From: Blautia caecimuris
Lineage (GTDB): Bacteria; Bacillota; Clostridia; Lachnospirales; Lachnospiraceae
NCBI RefSeq assembly: GCF_024622975.1
Contig: NZ_JANJZT010000017.1
Location: forward strand, 1 to 64,000
Direction of reading: 5' to 3'
Length of the DNA stretch: 64,000 bases
The notes beneath the pieces were generated by a model. The model was not told the DNA's origin, ran no database searches, and worked only from the letters and a program-made list of their open reading frames with translations. Made by a program: the position numbers and the translations under genes. Below, in pieces: positions 25,871 to 34,100 of the stretch. The stretch's first letter is position 1; the number at the start of each line of letters is the position of its first letter.

Positions 25871-26926
25871 ATGGAAAATCAGGAAAAACCACATAAACGC
25901 CGCGTGCGATATTCCGGAACCCACCCGAAGCGGTTCAGTGAAAAATATAAAGAGCATCAGCCGGAAAAATATGCAGATGTGGTAGAAAAAGTAATACGAA
26001 AAGGAAGTACTCCGGCAGGTATGCATATTTCTATCTGTGTGAAGGAAATTCTGGATTTTCTTCAGATACAGCCGGGACAGCGCGGCCTGGACGCTACCCT
26101 GGGATATGGAGGGCATACTCTGGAGATGCTGAAATGTCTGAAAGGAGAGGGACATATTTACGGGCTGGACGTAGACCCCATTGAATCAGAAAAAACAAAA
26201 GAGAGATTGAAAAAACAGGGATTCGGAGAAGATATCCTTACAGTTAAGCTTCTGAATTTCAGAAATATTGACCAGGTAGCAGAGGAAGCAGGGAAATTTG
26301 ATTTTGTTCTGGCTGATCTGGGAGTATCCTCCATGCAGATCGACAATCCGGAGAGAGGTTTTTCCTATAAAGTGGACGGCCCTCTGGATCTGCGCATGAA
26401 TCCTCAGAAAGGAATCAGCGCGGCAGAGCGTCTGAAAGAGGTGACTCAGGAGGAGCTTTACGGAATGCTTCTGGAAAATGCAGACGAGCCCTATGCTGAG
26501 GAAATTTCAAAAGCGGTGATCCGTCAGAGAAGGATTCGTCCTATTGAAACTACCACAGATCTTAAACAGGTGATCGAGCAGGCTTTAAGCTTTATTCCGG
26601 AAAAGGAACGGAAGGAGGCTGTAAAAAAATCCTGTCAGAGAAGCTTTCAGGCCCTTCGCATTGATGTGAACAGTGAATTTGAGGTGCTTTATGATTTTCT
26701 GGAAAAGCTGCCTCAGGTGCTGGCTCCAAACGGAAGAGCGGCAATCCTTACCTTCCATTCAGGAGAGGATCGTCTGGTAAAAAAATCTTTTAAACAGTTT
26801 TATAAGGAGGGAATTTACAGTGACATCAGCAAAAATGTGATCCGTCCCTCACAGGAGGAGTGCGCCAGAAACAGCCGCGCCAGATCTACAAAGATGCGCT
26901 GGGCAATCCGGGCACAGGAAATTTAA
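25871..26926 (+). CDS. RsmH/MraW-like 16S rRNA methyltransferase paralogue
   Basis: This 351-residue S-adenosylmethionine-dependent methylase of the RsmH family (N4-methylation of C1402 in 16S rRNA) has the SAM loop 'GLDATLGYGGHTLEML', 'GLDVDPIE', 'FDFVLADLGVSSMQIDNPERGFSY', 'GPLDLRMNP' and the C-terminal 'AILTFHSGEDRLVK'. The usual N-terminal H-x-P-V-L-L motif is replaced by 'GMHISICVKEIL', and a basic ~40-residue N-terminal extension precedes it. It is not followed by ftsL/pbp genes of the division cluster, so it is likely a second, specialised copy. Confidence 0.85.
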   Translation: MENQEKPHKRRVRYSGTHPKRFSEKYKEHQPEKYADVVEKVIRKGSTPAGMHISICVKEILDFLQIQPGQRGLDATLGYGGHTLEMLKCLKGEGHIYGLDVDPIESEKTKERLKKQGFGEDILTVKLLNFRNIDQVAEEAGKFDFVLADLGVSSMQIDNPERGFSYKVDGPLDLRMNPQKGISAAERLKEVTQEELYGMLLENADEPYAEEISKAVIRQRRIRPIETTTDLKQVIEQALSFIPEKERKEAVKKSCQRSFQALRIDVNSEFEVLYDFLEKLPQVLAPNGRAAILTFHSGEDRLVKKSFKQFYKEGIYSDISKNVIRPSQEECARNSRARSTKMRWAIRAQEI

Positions 26927-26943
26927 CAGAAGAGTTATATCAG

Positions 26944-26969
26944 GCAGGGCATAAGGCCCTGCTTTTTTT
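26944..26969 (+). terminator. Terminator of the RsmH-like gene
   Basis: GCAGGGC (26944-26950), a five-base loop, GCCCTGC (26956-26962) and seven T form a clean intrinsic terminator. Confidence 0.9.
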
Positions 26970-26980
26970 ATAAAAACTTC

Positions 26981-27038
26981 TTGCATATAATACGGATTCG
27001 TATTATAATACCAAATAAACAAAATACGAATCCGTATT
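26981..27038 (+). promoter_or_regulatory. MarR-MATE promoter with two opposed operators
   Basis: The -35 TTGCAT (26981-26986) and -10 TATAAT (27004-27009) are 17 bases apart. A perfect palindrome, TATAATACG-GATT-CGTATTATA (26986-27007), fills the spacer. A second copy, AATACG-AATC-CGTATT (27023-27038), lies over the expected start region; its core is the exact reverse complement of the first. Occupancy would block polymerase twice, so autorepression by the MarR protein is likely. Confidence 0.85.
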
Positions 27039-27101
27039 ATAAAGCAAAGAGACAGATGAAACGAAAGACAGTATCTGCTCTGAGAAAAGGGAGGAACAGA
27101 A

Positions 27102-27569
27102 ATGAAGCAAATCAGAGAAGCCATAGACAGGATGAACCAATGTATGAACCGTCTTGACCGTTTGTATTACATGGCTGCAAGAAAACTGGGGGTTAAGGAC
27201 AACAGCCTGCTTCTTTATTATGTGCTGAGTGATGAAAAGGCTCATTCTCAAAAAGAAATCAGCGAAGAATGGCTGGTTCCCAGAACAACTCTTAATACAG
27301 TGGTAAAAGAAGCGGTAGAGAAAGGGTATATCAGACTGGAAACTCCGGGCAGTACAAGAGAAAAAACACTTATTCTTACAGAAAAGGGAAAGCTATATGC
27401 TGCAAGCCTGCTGAACAGAGTTTTTGCAGCAGAGGAACAGGCCCTGGAACGGACTCTGAGAGAATTTTCTTCAGACCTTATGAAAGGAATGGAGGTGTTT
27501 ACGGATTACATGCAGGAAGAATTTCAAAAGGAGATATTTGATAAGGAGGAGCTGCCGTCCGGGGAATAA
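27102..27569 (+). CDS. MarR family transcriptional regulator (MATE operon)
   Basis: This 155-residue winged-helix regulator has 'DNSLLLYYVLSDEKAHSQKEISEEWLVPRTTLNTVVKEAVEKGYIRLE' as the helix-turn-helix and 'REKTLILTEKGKLYAA' as the wing. GGGAGG lies seven bases before ATG 27102. The MATE gene follows after 22 bases, so the two share the promoter at 26981-27009. It is the expected ligand of the paired palindromes there. Confidence 0.9.
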   Translation: MKQIREAIDRMNQCMNRLDRLYYMAARKLGVKDNSLLLYYVLSDEKAHSQKEISEEWLVPRTTLNTVVKEAVEKGYIRLETPGSTREKTLILTEKGKLYAASLLNRVFAAEEQALERTLREFSSDLMKGMEVFTDYMQEEFQKEIFDKEELPSGE

Positions 27570-27591
27570 ACGGAGGGTATTGACAGAAGTT

Positions 27592-28923
27592 ATGGATTCA
27601 AAGACATTATTTACAAAAATATCACCGGTAAAGCTGTTTTTTATTGCGTCGGTTCCAGGCGCAGTGAGTATGCTGGCTTCAGCTCTCTATCAGGTAATAG
27701 ACGGGATACTGGTTGGCCAGATTCTGGGAGAACTGGCTTTTGCAGCCCTGAACCTTGCCATGCCCTTTGTGATCATTAATTTTTCACTGGCAGATCTGAT
27801 TGGTGTAGGTTCCGCAGTTCCTATTTCTGTAAGTCTTGGAAAAAAGGAAACAAAACGCGCTGATAATATTTTTACCTGCGCCTGTATAATGATCGTAGGC
27901 GCCGGAGTGCTGATCGGAACCGTTCTGTATGTTCTGGCAGAGCCTCTTCTGAAGCTTATGGGGGCACAGGGGGAGCTTCTTGAGCTGGCAGTTCAGTATC
28001 TGAGAGTATATGCCATGTGTGCCCCGATTACTACTATTATTTTTGCAGTGGACAATTATCTGAGAATCTGCGGAAAAATAAAGAGCAGTATGTTCTTGAA
28101 CATATTTATGTCTGTACTGACAGCTGTTCTGGAGTTTACGTTTTTGTACATATTCAAATGGGGAATCTGGGGAGCAGGACTTGCGACCTGCGCAGGAATG
28201 TTTGTCTGCTCCGCAGCAGCCTTCTGGCCGTTTTTCCGGGGCAAAATGGAGCTTCATTTCTGCAGGTCGGAGTTTTCTGTAAGTATGGTAAAGCAGATCA
28301 TAAGCTGCGGGATGCCGAACTTTCTCAACAACATTGCAGGGCGTGTTACATCTATTCTGCTGAACATTTTGCTTTTGCGAATGGGGGGAGCGCAGGCGGT
28401 ATCTGTTTATGGAATCCTTATGTATGCCGAAGGCTTTGTACAGCCTCTTCTTTATGGCATGTGCGATTCTCTGCAGCCGGCAGTCAGCTATAATCTGGGA
28501 GCAGGAAACCCGGGGCGTATCCGGTCCATTGAAAAATGCTGTTATACGGCAAGCGCGGTCATATCATTTTTATCTGCAGGAATATTATTTTTCTTCCCTG
28601 AATTGATCACGCGGATGTTTGTAAATAATCCGGATGCAGCTTTTATGGAAATGTCCCGGCAGGCAGTTATGCTGTTTGCCCTGACCTATGTGACAAGATG
28701 GTTTTCCTTTGCAACTCAGAGTTATGTGGTAGCGGTGGAAAAAGCAAAAGAGGCAACACTGATTTCAGTTTCTACGGCGCTGATCTTACCGGTGGTTCTG
28801 ATAGTAGTCCTATGGCCTTTGGGACTTACCGGAATCTGGCTGAACTTTGCCGGAACTTCGGTGCTGGCCGGAATCATGTCATTTGTGATTTTGAAGAAAT
28901 CGTCAGTCAGATCAGCGAGCTGA
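27592..28923 (+). CDS. MATE family efflux transporter (copy 3)
   Basis: This 443-residue MATE exporter of the DinF/MepA side of the family starts 'SPVKLFFIASVPGAVSMLASALYQVIDGILVGQILGELAFAALNLAMP', with the second half from 'SMVKQIISCGMPNFLNNIAG'. The start is uncertain: GGAGGG (27572-27577) is 14 bases from the ATG at 27592, and a TTG at 27580 lies too close. A MarR gene precedes it in the same operon, which suggests drug-induced expression. Its 3' end overlaps the convergent AraC gene by 12 bases. Confidence 0.9.
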   Translation: MDSKTLFTKISPVKLFFIASVPGAVSMLASALYQVIDGILVGQILGELAFAALNLAMPFVIINFSLADLIGVGSAVPISVSLGKKETKRADNIFTCACIMIVGAGVLIGTVLYVLAEPLLKLMGAQGELLELAVQYLRVYAMCAPITTIIFAVDNYLRICGKIKSSMFLNIFMSVLTAVLEFTFLYIFKWGIWGAGLATCAGMFVCSAAAFWPFFRGKMELHFCRSEFSVSMVKQIISCGMPNFLNNIAGRVTSILLNILLLRMGGAQAVSVYGILMYAEGFVQPLLYGMCDSLQPAVSYNLGAGNPGRIRSIEKCCYTASAVISFLSAGILFFFPELITRMFVNNPDAAFMEMSRQAVMLFALTYVTRWFSFATQSYVVAVEKAKEATLISVSTALILPVVLIVVLWPLGLTGIWLNFAGTSVLAGIMSFVILKKSSVRSAS

Positions 28924-29826
28924 TGGTGGTTTGGCAGGTTCATTGCTGCACCAAGCTTTTCGAAAGTTCAGAGGAGTGCAGCCTTCGTGTTTTTTAAACA
29001 GACGAATAAAATGGCTGACCTGGTGAAAGCCACAGGCAAAGGCAATTTCTTCTACGGAAATATTTTTATACTTCAATAAAACTTTGGAATGGTTTAGGCG
29101 TGTAATAATCAGGTATTCATTAGGTGGGGTGCCGATATAACGTTTAAATTCTCGAGCAAAATGGTATTTGCTTATGCCTGTTTTGTCTGCGAGGTATTCT
29201 AAAGTAAGTGGCTCGCGGAAATGGGTATCTATTTCTTTTAGAGCAGTATTCAGAAAATCAGGCATTAATCCAAGACAAAGCTGTTCTGTTTCATTTTCAA
29301 TTAAAATCTGTGTGAGAATTTCAGTAATCAGGCTAGATATAAGGATCTCTGAATGGAGATCCTTTTTTTGTGTAATAGAAAGAATACGGCGCAGGGTACT
29401 TTCCATAAAAAAAGGATCAAGGGAATCCAGAATACGGAAATTGTTGCGTAGAAATTCTTCGTAATATCCTAATGCAGAAGGACCATTAAAATGAAGCCAT
29501 AAAAATTTCCACTGCTGTTTTTTGAGACATTCATAATAGTGATGGTTCATACAGTCGATATAGGCAAGAGAACCGGGGAAAAGGGTAAAAGTATTGTTCT
29601 GATATTTTAACAGACCTTTTCCGGACAAGGTATATATTAAAAGAAAACTGTTCAGATTTTCTCTTTCTGTAAAGTAAGGGGGAAAAGTAGAGAAATCACC
29701 TGCTTCCTGTACATAAAAGAAGGTCTGACGGGCTTTGGGAGTGGCGGTGTTGATAAAACGAATAGAATCGTCTGTCCAGCTGAAGTTCAGATTTTCCATA
29801 TATTCATGTGTAGCTGAGTTTCTCAT
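28912..29826 (-). CDS. AraC family transcriptional regulator (sugar locus)
   Basis: This 304-residue regulator has an N-terminal cupin-like ligand-binding half ('SGKGLLKYQNNTFTLFPGSLAYIDC') and a C-terminal double helix-turn-helix ('LEYLADKTGISKYHFAREFKRYIGTPPNEYLI' and 'VEEIAFACGFHQVSHFIRLFKKHEGCTP'). The ATG at 29826 is supported by GGAGG five bases upstream; the frame extends to 29847 without one. It is divergent from the isomerase gene, so it likely activates that locus in response to its sugar. The last dozen residues overlap the MATE gene and look non-conserved. Confidence 0.9.
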   Translation of the reverse strand: MRNSATHEYMENLNFSWTDDSIRFINTATPKARQTFFYVQEAGDFSTFPPYFTERENLNSFLLIYTLSGKGLLKYQNNTFTLFPGSLAYIDCMNHHYYECLKKQQWKFLWLHFNGPSALGYYEEFLRNNFRILDSLDPFFMESTLRRILSITQKKDLHSEILISSLITEILTQILIENETEQLCLGLMPDFLNTALKEIDTHFREPLTLEYLADKTGISKYHFAREFKRYIGTPPNEYLIITRLNHSKVLLKYKNISVEEIAFACGFHQVSHFIRLFKKHEGCTPLNFRKAWCSNEPAKPPSAR

Positions 29827-29960
29827 AAGAACCTCCAGTAAAAGCAAGATTATGATATTTTATGCAAATATAGTTTGATGTATTCTAAATTATATCAGTA
29901 TATAATCAGGTTGTAAACGATGAAATACGATAACAAGATTACAGTATAAGGAGTGAAAAT

Positions 29961-31325
29961 ATGAGCAATCTGAAAAAAATAAAAGAACCTAAAAGAGCCA
30001 GAATTGGTTTCTACAGTGCTGGCTTATGCACATATTGGGAACAGTTTGAAGGGCTTTATAACTGCCTGATCGGATATAATAAATTTATTGAAAAGAAACT
30101 CAGCCAATGGGGTGAGGTTTATAATTTTGGAATGGTAGATACAGAGGAAAAAGGCAGAGCTGCAGGAGAGTTTTTTAACAAAAGTAATGTAGATATTGTT
30201 TTTTCTCATACAGCTACTTACTATACAAGTGCCTGTGTGCTGCCGATACATCAGATCAATAAGGCGCCGACAGTGATTTTGAATTTGCAGCCTACACCAG
30301 AAATGGCATATGAGTCTACAGGTACAGATCGTTGGTTGGCTCAATGTGTAGGATGTTCTGTGCCGGAGATTTCAAATGCATTTAATCGAGCTGGTATTCC
30401 GTTTCGTGTAGTAAATGGATTACTTGGACTTTATGAAACTCCGACATTTGCCAAGGCAGATGAAGTGACGGAGAAAAGGCCAGAAGCAATGAAAGCATGG
30501 AAAGAAATTGAAGAATGGTGTGTAGCTGCTTCTGTACAAAGAACATTAAAGTGGAGCAGGTTTGGACTTTTGGGAGGATATTACAGCGGAATGCTGGATA
30601 TGTACAGTGATTTTACTATGCTGCAGGCACAGACAGGCATGGACGTTGAAATTTTAGAGATGAGCGATCTGGATTATTATCTGAAATCTGTGACAGAGAA
30701 AGAGGTACAGCAAAAATTACAGCAAATACAGGATTTTTTTGAAATTTCCGGGGATTCTCCCTCAGATCCTATTGCGAGAAAGCCCTCACAAGATCAATTA
30801 AACTGGTCAGCCAGAGTTGCATCTGCTCAGGAGAAAATGGTACGTGATAGAAATTTGGACAGTGTATCGTATTATTATCATGGACGAGATGATTATTTTG
30901 AAACAGTACAAAGTGGATTTATTGTAGGATTTTCACTGTTGAATGCGAGGGGAATTGCATGTGCAGGAGAGGGAGATATAAAAACAGCTCTGGCAATGAA
31001 AATTGCAGATATATGTGGTACGGGTGGAAGTTTTTGTGAGATTGTTGCCGCTGATTTTAACAGAGACACCATGATTCTGGGACATGATGGTCCATTTCAT
31101 TTTGCAATTTCAAAAGGGAAACCAATTCTTCGGGGGATGGGAATTTATCACGGAAAGCGTGGAAGCGGTGTTTCGGTAGAAGCAAAGGTACAGCCGGGAA
31201 AGGTGACAACTCTTGGAGTAACACAGACGAGAGATGGCCATTTAAAATTTAACATTAGTGAGGGAGAAGCGATTGATGCACCGATTCTTTTGAATGGAAA
31301 TGGATGCAATCTGTATTGCAGGTAA
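29961..31325 (+). CDS. L-fucose/L-arabinose isomerase-like protein, C-terminally truncated
   Basis: The 454-residue product is related to the L-fucose/L-arabinose isomerase fold; conserved parts include 'LNLQPTPEMAYESTGTDRWLAQCVGC', 'RFGLLGGYYSGMLDMY', 'GEGDIKTALAMKI' and 'ADFNRDTMILGHDGPFHFAI'. In relatives the C-terminus continues for some tens of residues beyond 'DAPILLNGN' with a conserved end. Here it runs out of frame into a RhaS-type binding-protein gene and stops after six alien residues. The metal-site residues lie before the break, so activity may survive, but a deletion is likely. AAGGAG precedes ATG 29961. The sugar is unknown; the neighbours point to rhamnose or a related deoxysugar. 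Confidence 0.75.
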   Translation: MSNLKKIKEPKRARIGFYSAGLCTYWEQFEGLYNCLIGYNKFIEKKLSQWGEVYNFGMVDTEEKGRAAGEFFNKSNVDIVFSHTATYYTSACVLPIHQINKAPTVILNLQPTPEMAYESTGTDRWLAQCVGCSVPEISNAFNRAGIPFRVVNGLLGLYETPTFAKADEVTEKRPEAMKAWKEIEEWCVAASVQRTLKWSRFGLLGGYYSGMLDMYSDFTMLQAQTGMDVEILEMSDLDYYLKSVTEKEVQQKLQQIQDFFEISGDSPSDPIARKPSQDQLNWSARVASAQEKMVRDRNLDSVSYYYHGRDDYFETVQSGFIVGFSLLNARGIACAGEGDIKTALAMKIADICGTGGSFCEIVAADFNRDTMILGHDGPFHFAISKGKPILRGMGIYHGKRGSGVSVEAKVQPGKVTTLGVTQTRDGHLKFNISEGEAIDAPILLNGNGCNLYCR

Positions 31326-32061
31326 TGATGAAAATGCACTTCAGGCATGTCTTAGTGAGGCAATGGACGCTGGAATTAAAGTGTCTTGTCTGGATGCAAA
31401 AGTTAATCCTGCAAGCAGAATGACTTTTGTAAATCAAGCAGGAACGAAAGAGATAGGGGAAGCCTTGATGGATGCGGTGCTGGATATTTCCGGCGGAGAA
31501 GGACAATGGGCGATACTTTCTGCTACTTCACAGGCTACAAATCAGAATGCATGGATTGAGGCTATGAAAGAAGTGATGAAAGAAGATAAATACAGTAAGC
31601 TGGAACTTGTGGAGATTGCATATGGCGATGATGAACCACAGAAATCAACAGATGTTACACAGGCACTTTTACAAAATTATCCGGATTTAAAGGTGATCTG
31701 TGCACCGACAACAGTAGGAATTGCATCAGCGGCTAAGGTACTTCAGGATTCAGGGGCTTCCTGCAAGCTGACAGGCTTGGGATTGCCTTCAGAAATGTCT
31801 GAATATATTGGTGATGATGAAGCCCATTCTTGTCCATATATGTTTCTTTGGAATCCAGTTGATGTTGGAAGGTTAGGTGCCTATACTTCAATTGCATTGG
31901 TAAATGAAGAAATTACAGGAGTATCAGGAGATAAATTCACTGCCGGAGAACTTGGTGATTATGAAGTTATTGAGGCGTCAGATGGAGGAACAGAAGTAAT
32001 TCTGGGAGCTCCGTTTAGGTTTGATTCGTCCAATATTGATGAGTGGAAGGATGTTTATTGA
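31294..32061 (+). pseudogene. RhaS-type sugar ABC substrate-binding protein, N-terminus lost
   Basis: The frame reads 'MDAICIAGNDENALQACLSEAMDAGIKV' and then about 240 residues of a periplasmic-binding-protein fold typical of rhamnose/AI-2-type binding proteins ('GEGQWAILSATSQATNQNAW', 'GIASAAKVLQDSG', 'TGLGLPSEMSEYI'). The lipoprotein signal and first ~80-100 residues are missing. It begins inside the 3' end of the isomerase gene in another frame. No ATPase or permease gene is present. It looks like one end of a deletion that removed the transporter genes. It is probably non-functional, as it cannot be exported. Confidence 0.8.
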
Positions 32062-32099
32062 TTTGGAAATTCATTGTTAATTGGAAATACCCTTGGAAT

Positions 32100-32135
32100 C
32101 GGGAATAACACAGAGACATTAGTGTGCTATTCCCG
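32100..32135 (+). promoter_or_regulatory. Hairpin between rhaS remnant and rhaM
   Basis: CGGGAATAACAC (32100-32111) pairs with GTGTGCTATTCCCG (32122-32135) with one mismatch. No T-run follows, so it is more likely an intercistronic stability stem than a terminator. It is left over from the original sugar operon. Confidence 0.45.
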
Positions 32136-32175
32136 GACAAAGAAAATCAGAAGGCACTATTTCGGAGGAAGAAAA

Positions 32176-32198
32176 ATGATAAAGGGATTTCTTGTAAA
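32176..32198 (+). pseudogene. rhaM: rhaM, 5' fragment (split by the element)
   Basis: CGGAGGAAG is followed by ATG 32176 and codons for M-I-K-G-F-L-V, then the frame diverges into AT-rich element DNA and stops. These are the first residues of an L-rhamnose mutarotase. Joined to the fragment at 37298-37588 (K-L-Y-E-G-Q-E...) the frame is restored to about 103 codons, the normal size of RhaM. The split point lies in the run GTAAA. Confidence 0.8.
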
Positions 32199-32272
32199 TT
32201 TTATATCTATTTTTAGATTATCCACATAAATACTATGTTTTCAAGTATTTTGAAGTATAGAAAATCATTCAT

Positions 32273-32296
32273 TTTACCACGAATTTACCACGATTG
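32273..32296. repeat. Left arm-type Int-binding direct repeats
   Basis: Two tandem copies of TTTACCACGA, 11 bases apart, lie about 80 bases inside the left end. The reverse complement (TCGTGGTAAA) resembles the DR2 repeats bound by the N-terminal domain of Tn916 Int. Matching copies are at 37130-37156. Confidence 0.65.
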
Positions 32297-32328
32297 ATTG
32301 AGCCTTGATATGACAATAAAATAGCGCT

Positions 32329-32362
32329 AAAAAGACACCCTTAACTTAAGCGGTGTCTTTTT
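32329..32362. terminator. Hairpin terminator at the element's left end
   Basis: AAAAAGACACC (32329-32339) pairs with GGTGTCTTTTT (32352-32362), an 11-bp symmetrical stem with A and T flanks that can act in both directions. It would insulate element genes from host transcription. Confidence 0.8.
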
Positions 32363-32420
32363 ATGTACGGATATGAAATTGTCAAACTGAGATTTGTACT
32401 TCTGAACAGCTTGGATTTAT

Positions 32421-32564
32421 CTATTTCACGATAAATCTATAAATTGCATAGGCAACCCATATAATCCAAGAAAAAAACCACAAATCAAAGAGAATACTTA
32501 TTGTTAAATAAACGATAGCAACAGCGATTGCTATTATCCAATTTTTCTTTTTAGTATATTCCAT
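32421..32564 (-). CDS. Small membrane protein, 47 residues
   Basis: A 47-codon frame starts at ATG (32564-32562) with the strong site GGAGGTGG eight bases upstream and ends in TAG. The product begins 'MEYTKKKNWIIAIAVAIVYL' and has two hydrophobic segments rich in Ile, Val and Trp, so it is likely a two-helix membrane protein. It lies downstream of the DHFR-like gene inside the element. No family recognised. Confidence 0.6.
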   Translation of the reverse strand: MEYTKKKNWIIAIAVAIVYLTISILFDLWFFSWIIWVAYAIYRFIVK

Positions 32565-32592
32565 AATCAACCACCTCCACAACTGCAAATCT

Positions 32593-32615
32593 ATCCCAGT
32601 TATATAAACTGGGAT
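32593..32615. terminator. Hairpin after the DHFR-like gene
   Basis: ATCCCAGTT (32593-32601) and AACTGGGAT (32607-32615) form a perfect 9-bp stem with a 5-base loop, four bases beyond the DHFR-like stop. No T-run follows on the minus strand, so partial termination before the small membrane-protein gene is the most that can be inferred. Confidence 0.5.
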
Positions 32616-32618
32616 TTG

Positions 32619-33299
32619 TCAATGAATCACCTCATAGCGTAATCTAAGATACGAGTTCTCCAAAACTACACATTCTTGCAACTTCACAACACCCAATTTT
32701 GATAATTCGCATTCTTCTGTCAAAGACTTTCCATCAATTAGAGTAGAAGTATCCTTGCCGCCAATCAAAACAGGTGCAATAATAATATCTACATAATCAA
32801 ACAGCTTTTCACGAAGAAATAAGTTATTCAATGTTCCTCCAGTCTGGATTGTTATTCTCTCACAACCATATTCCGATTTAAGTTTTATAAGTGCATCTTT
32901 TAAGGATAATTCATTTTGGTATATGATATGAAGATTTTCATCCTCTACGTTAAAGGCAGGATGTCTTGTATTCGTCGTAATCAGCACAAACTCTTTTGAT
33001 AAAGCACAAAAATAGCGAATACCATTTTCATTCAAATGTTTATTATCAATTACAACAAAGGAAACCGGTGTTTTCCTTGGTATTTTCTTTTTATTTACTC
33101 CCATTTTTTCTTGCACTCTACCCGAGTTGAAAGACCACAAATCTGTTGTCTGCTCTATTTCGTAATATTGGTGTAATCCCTCATTAACGCCTTTAATTTT
33201 AGGAAAATCCTTATCTACATCCAAATCATCTGTTGCACCAGTACTTATTTTCCCATCAACAGACATTAGCATAAACAATGTTGTAATAGGTCTATCCAT
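32619..33299 (-). CDS. Dihydrofolate reductase family (RibD C-terminal domain) protein
   Basis: This 226-residue protein has the RibD-C/DHFR-like fold: 'TTLFMLMSVDGKIS' at the start, 'PVSFVVIDNK', 'CERITIQTGGTLNNLFLREKLFDYVDIIIAPVLIGG' (the NADPH-binding and subunit region) and 'LRLRYEV' at the end. Family members reduce pyrimidines or other NADPH-dependent substrates; being alone on an element, its substrate is unknown. ATG 33299 has GGAGGA upstream; the longer frame to 33449 is not supported. It is the only apparent cargo gene of the element. Confidence 0.85.
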   Translation of the reverse strand: MDRPITTLFMLMSVDGKISTGATDDLDVDKDFPKIKGVNEGLHQYYEIEQTTDLWSFNSGRVQEKMGVNKKKIPRKTPVSFVVIDNKHLNENGIRYFCALSKEFVLITTNTRHPAFNVEDENLHIIYQNELSLKDALIKLKSEYGCERITIQTGGTLNNLFLREKLFDYVDIIIAPVLIGGKDTSTLIDGKSLTEECELSKLGVVKLQECVVLENSYLRLRYEVIH

Positions 33300-33464
33300 T
33301 TTATCTTTCCTCCACAAATTCCAATTCGCTTTCTTCATATCCATATTATAACAGTTCCATATATCCGCCACAACAAAAATCAGCATACCCTTTGATATTT
33401 TTCTGCCTTGAAAATGCACACTTCTTTCTTCCTCTTGATTACCCAACACAGAAAAGAAAAAAGG

Positions 33465-34079
33465 CTACTCGTCCTCATTATCAAAATGATTATTCCTTAA
33501 TACTTCCCGTAACAGTTCCATATCTTCTTTTGAATTGGGGTTTATCATTTTTACAACCTGATAAGGCGTACCGTACTTGTGTCCGTCTGTGCTTTCCCCA
33601 AACATATCCATGCTGTATAAATCATCATAGCGGTTTAATATTTTCTGAAATTTCAAGTGCTGGATAAATTCCTTGATAGGGTAAAGGTCGGACGCTTGTA
33701 TCTCCGTTCCGTTGATATAGTCTGTGATGTATTTCCGCAACTGTTCCAGCTCATACTCCAGCCATTCTTCTTCGCTGTCAAAGAAGTTATCATAGTGTCC
33801 ATGTTTCAACTCTGCATTTAGGCGTTCTTCCGTCCTTAAAAACTGGCAGACTTCCTTTTCGGCTTGATTAACATACTTCCATTTTCCCGACAATAATTCA
33901 TTGGGCGTTACTCCCAGCACGTCCATTATCTTTTCCAGCGTATCAAAGGTAGGATAGTTTACCCCTCTTTCAATCTTGGAAAGGCTCTGCATATTGATAC
34001 CGATTTTGTCCGCAAGCTCCTGCTGTTTCATTTTCCTGTGTTTTCTTATGGTCTGTATGTTCTCTCCTAAGAAAATCAT
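33465..34079 (-). CDS. XRE family transcriptional regulator of the element
   Basis: This ~204-residue regulator has an N-terminal Cro/C1-type helix-turn-helix ('GENIQTIRKHRKMKQQELADKIGINMQSLSKIERGVNYPTFDTLEKI') and a long acidic C-terminal part without a recognised fold. The frame extends to 34100; the ATG at 34079 matches the family start, with GGAGGG 13 bases upstream. It probably controls element genes such as rep, xis and int. Confidence 0.82.
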   Translation of the reverse strand: MIFLGENIQTIRKHRKMKQQELADKIGINMQSLSKIERGVNYPTFDTLEKIMDVLGVTPNELLSGKWKYVNQAEKEVCQFLRTEERLNAELKHGHYDNFFDSEEEWLEYELEQLRKYITDYINGTEIQASDLYPIKEFIQHLKFQKILNRYDDLYSMDMFGESTDGHKYGTPYQVVKMINPNSKEDMELLREVLRNNHFDNEDE

Positions 34080-34100
34080 TTTCTTTATATAACCCTCCAT

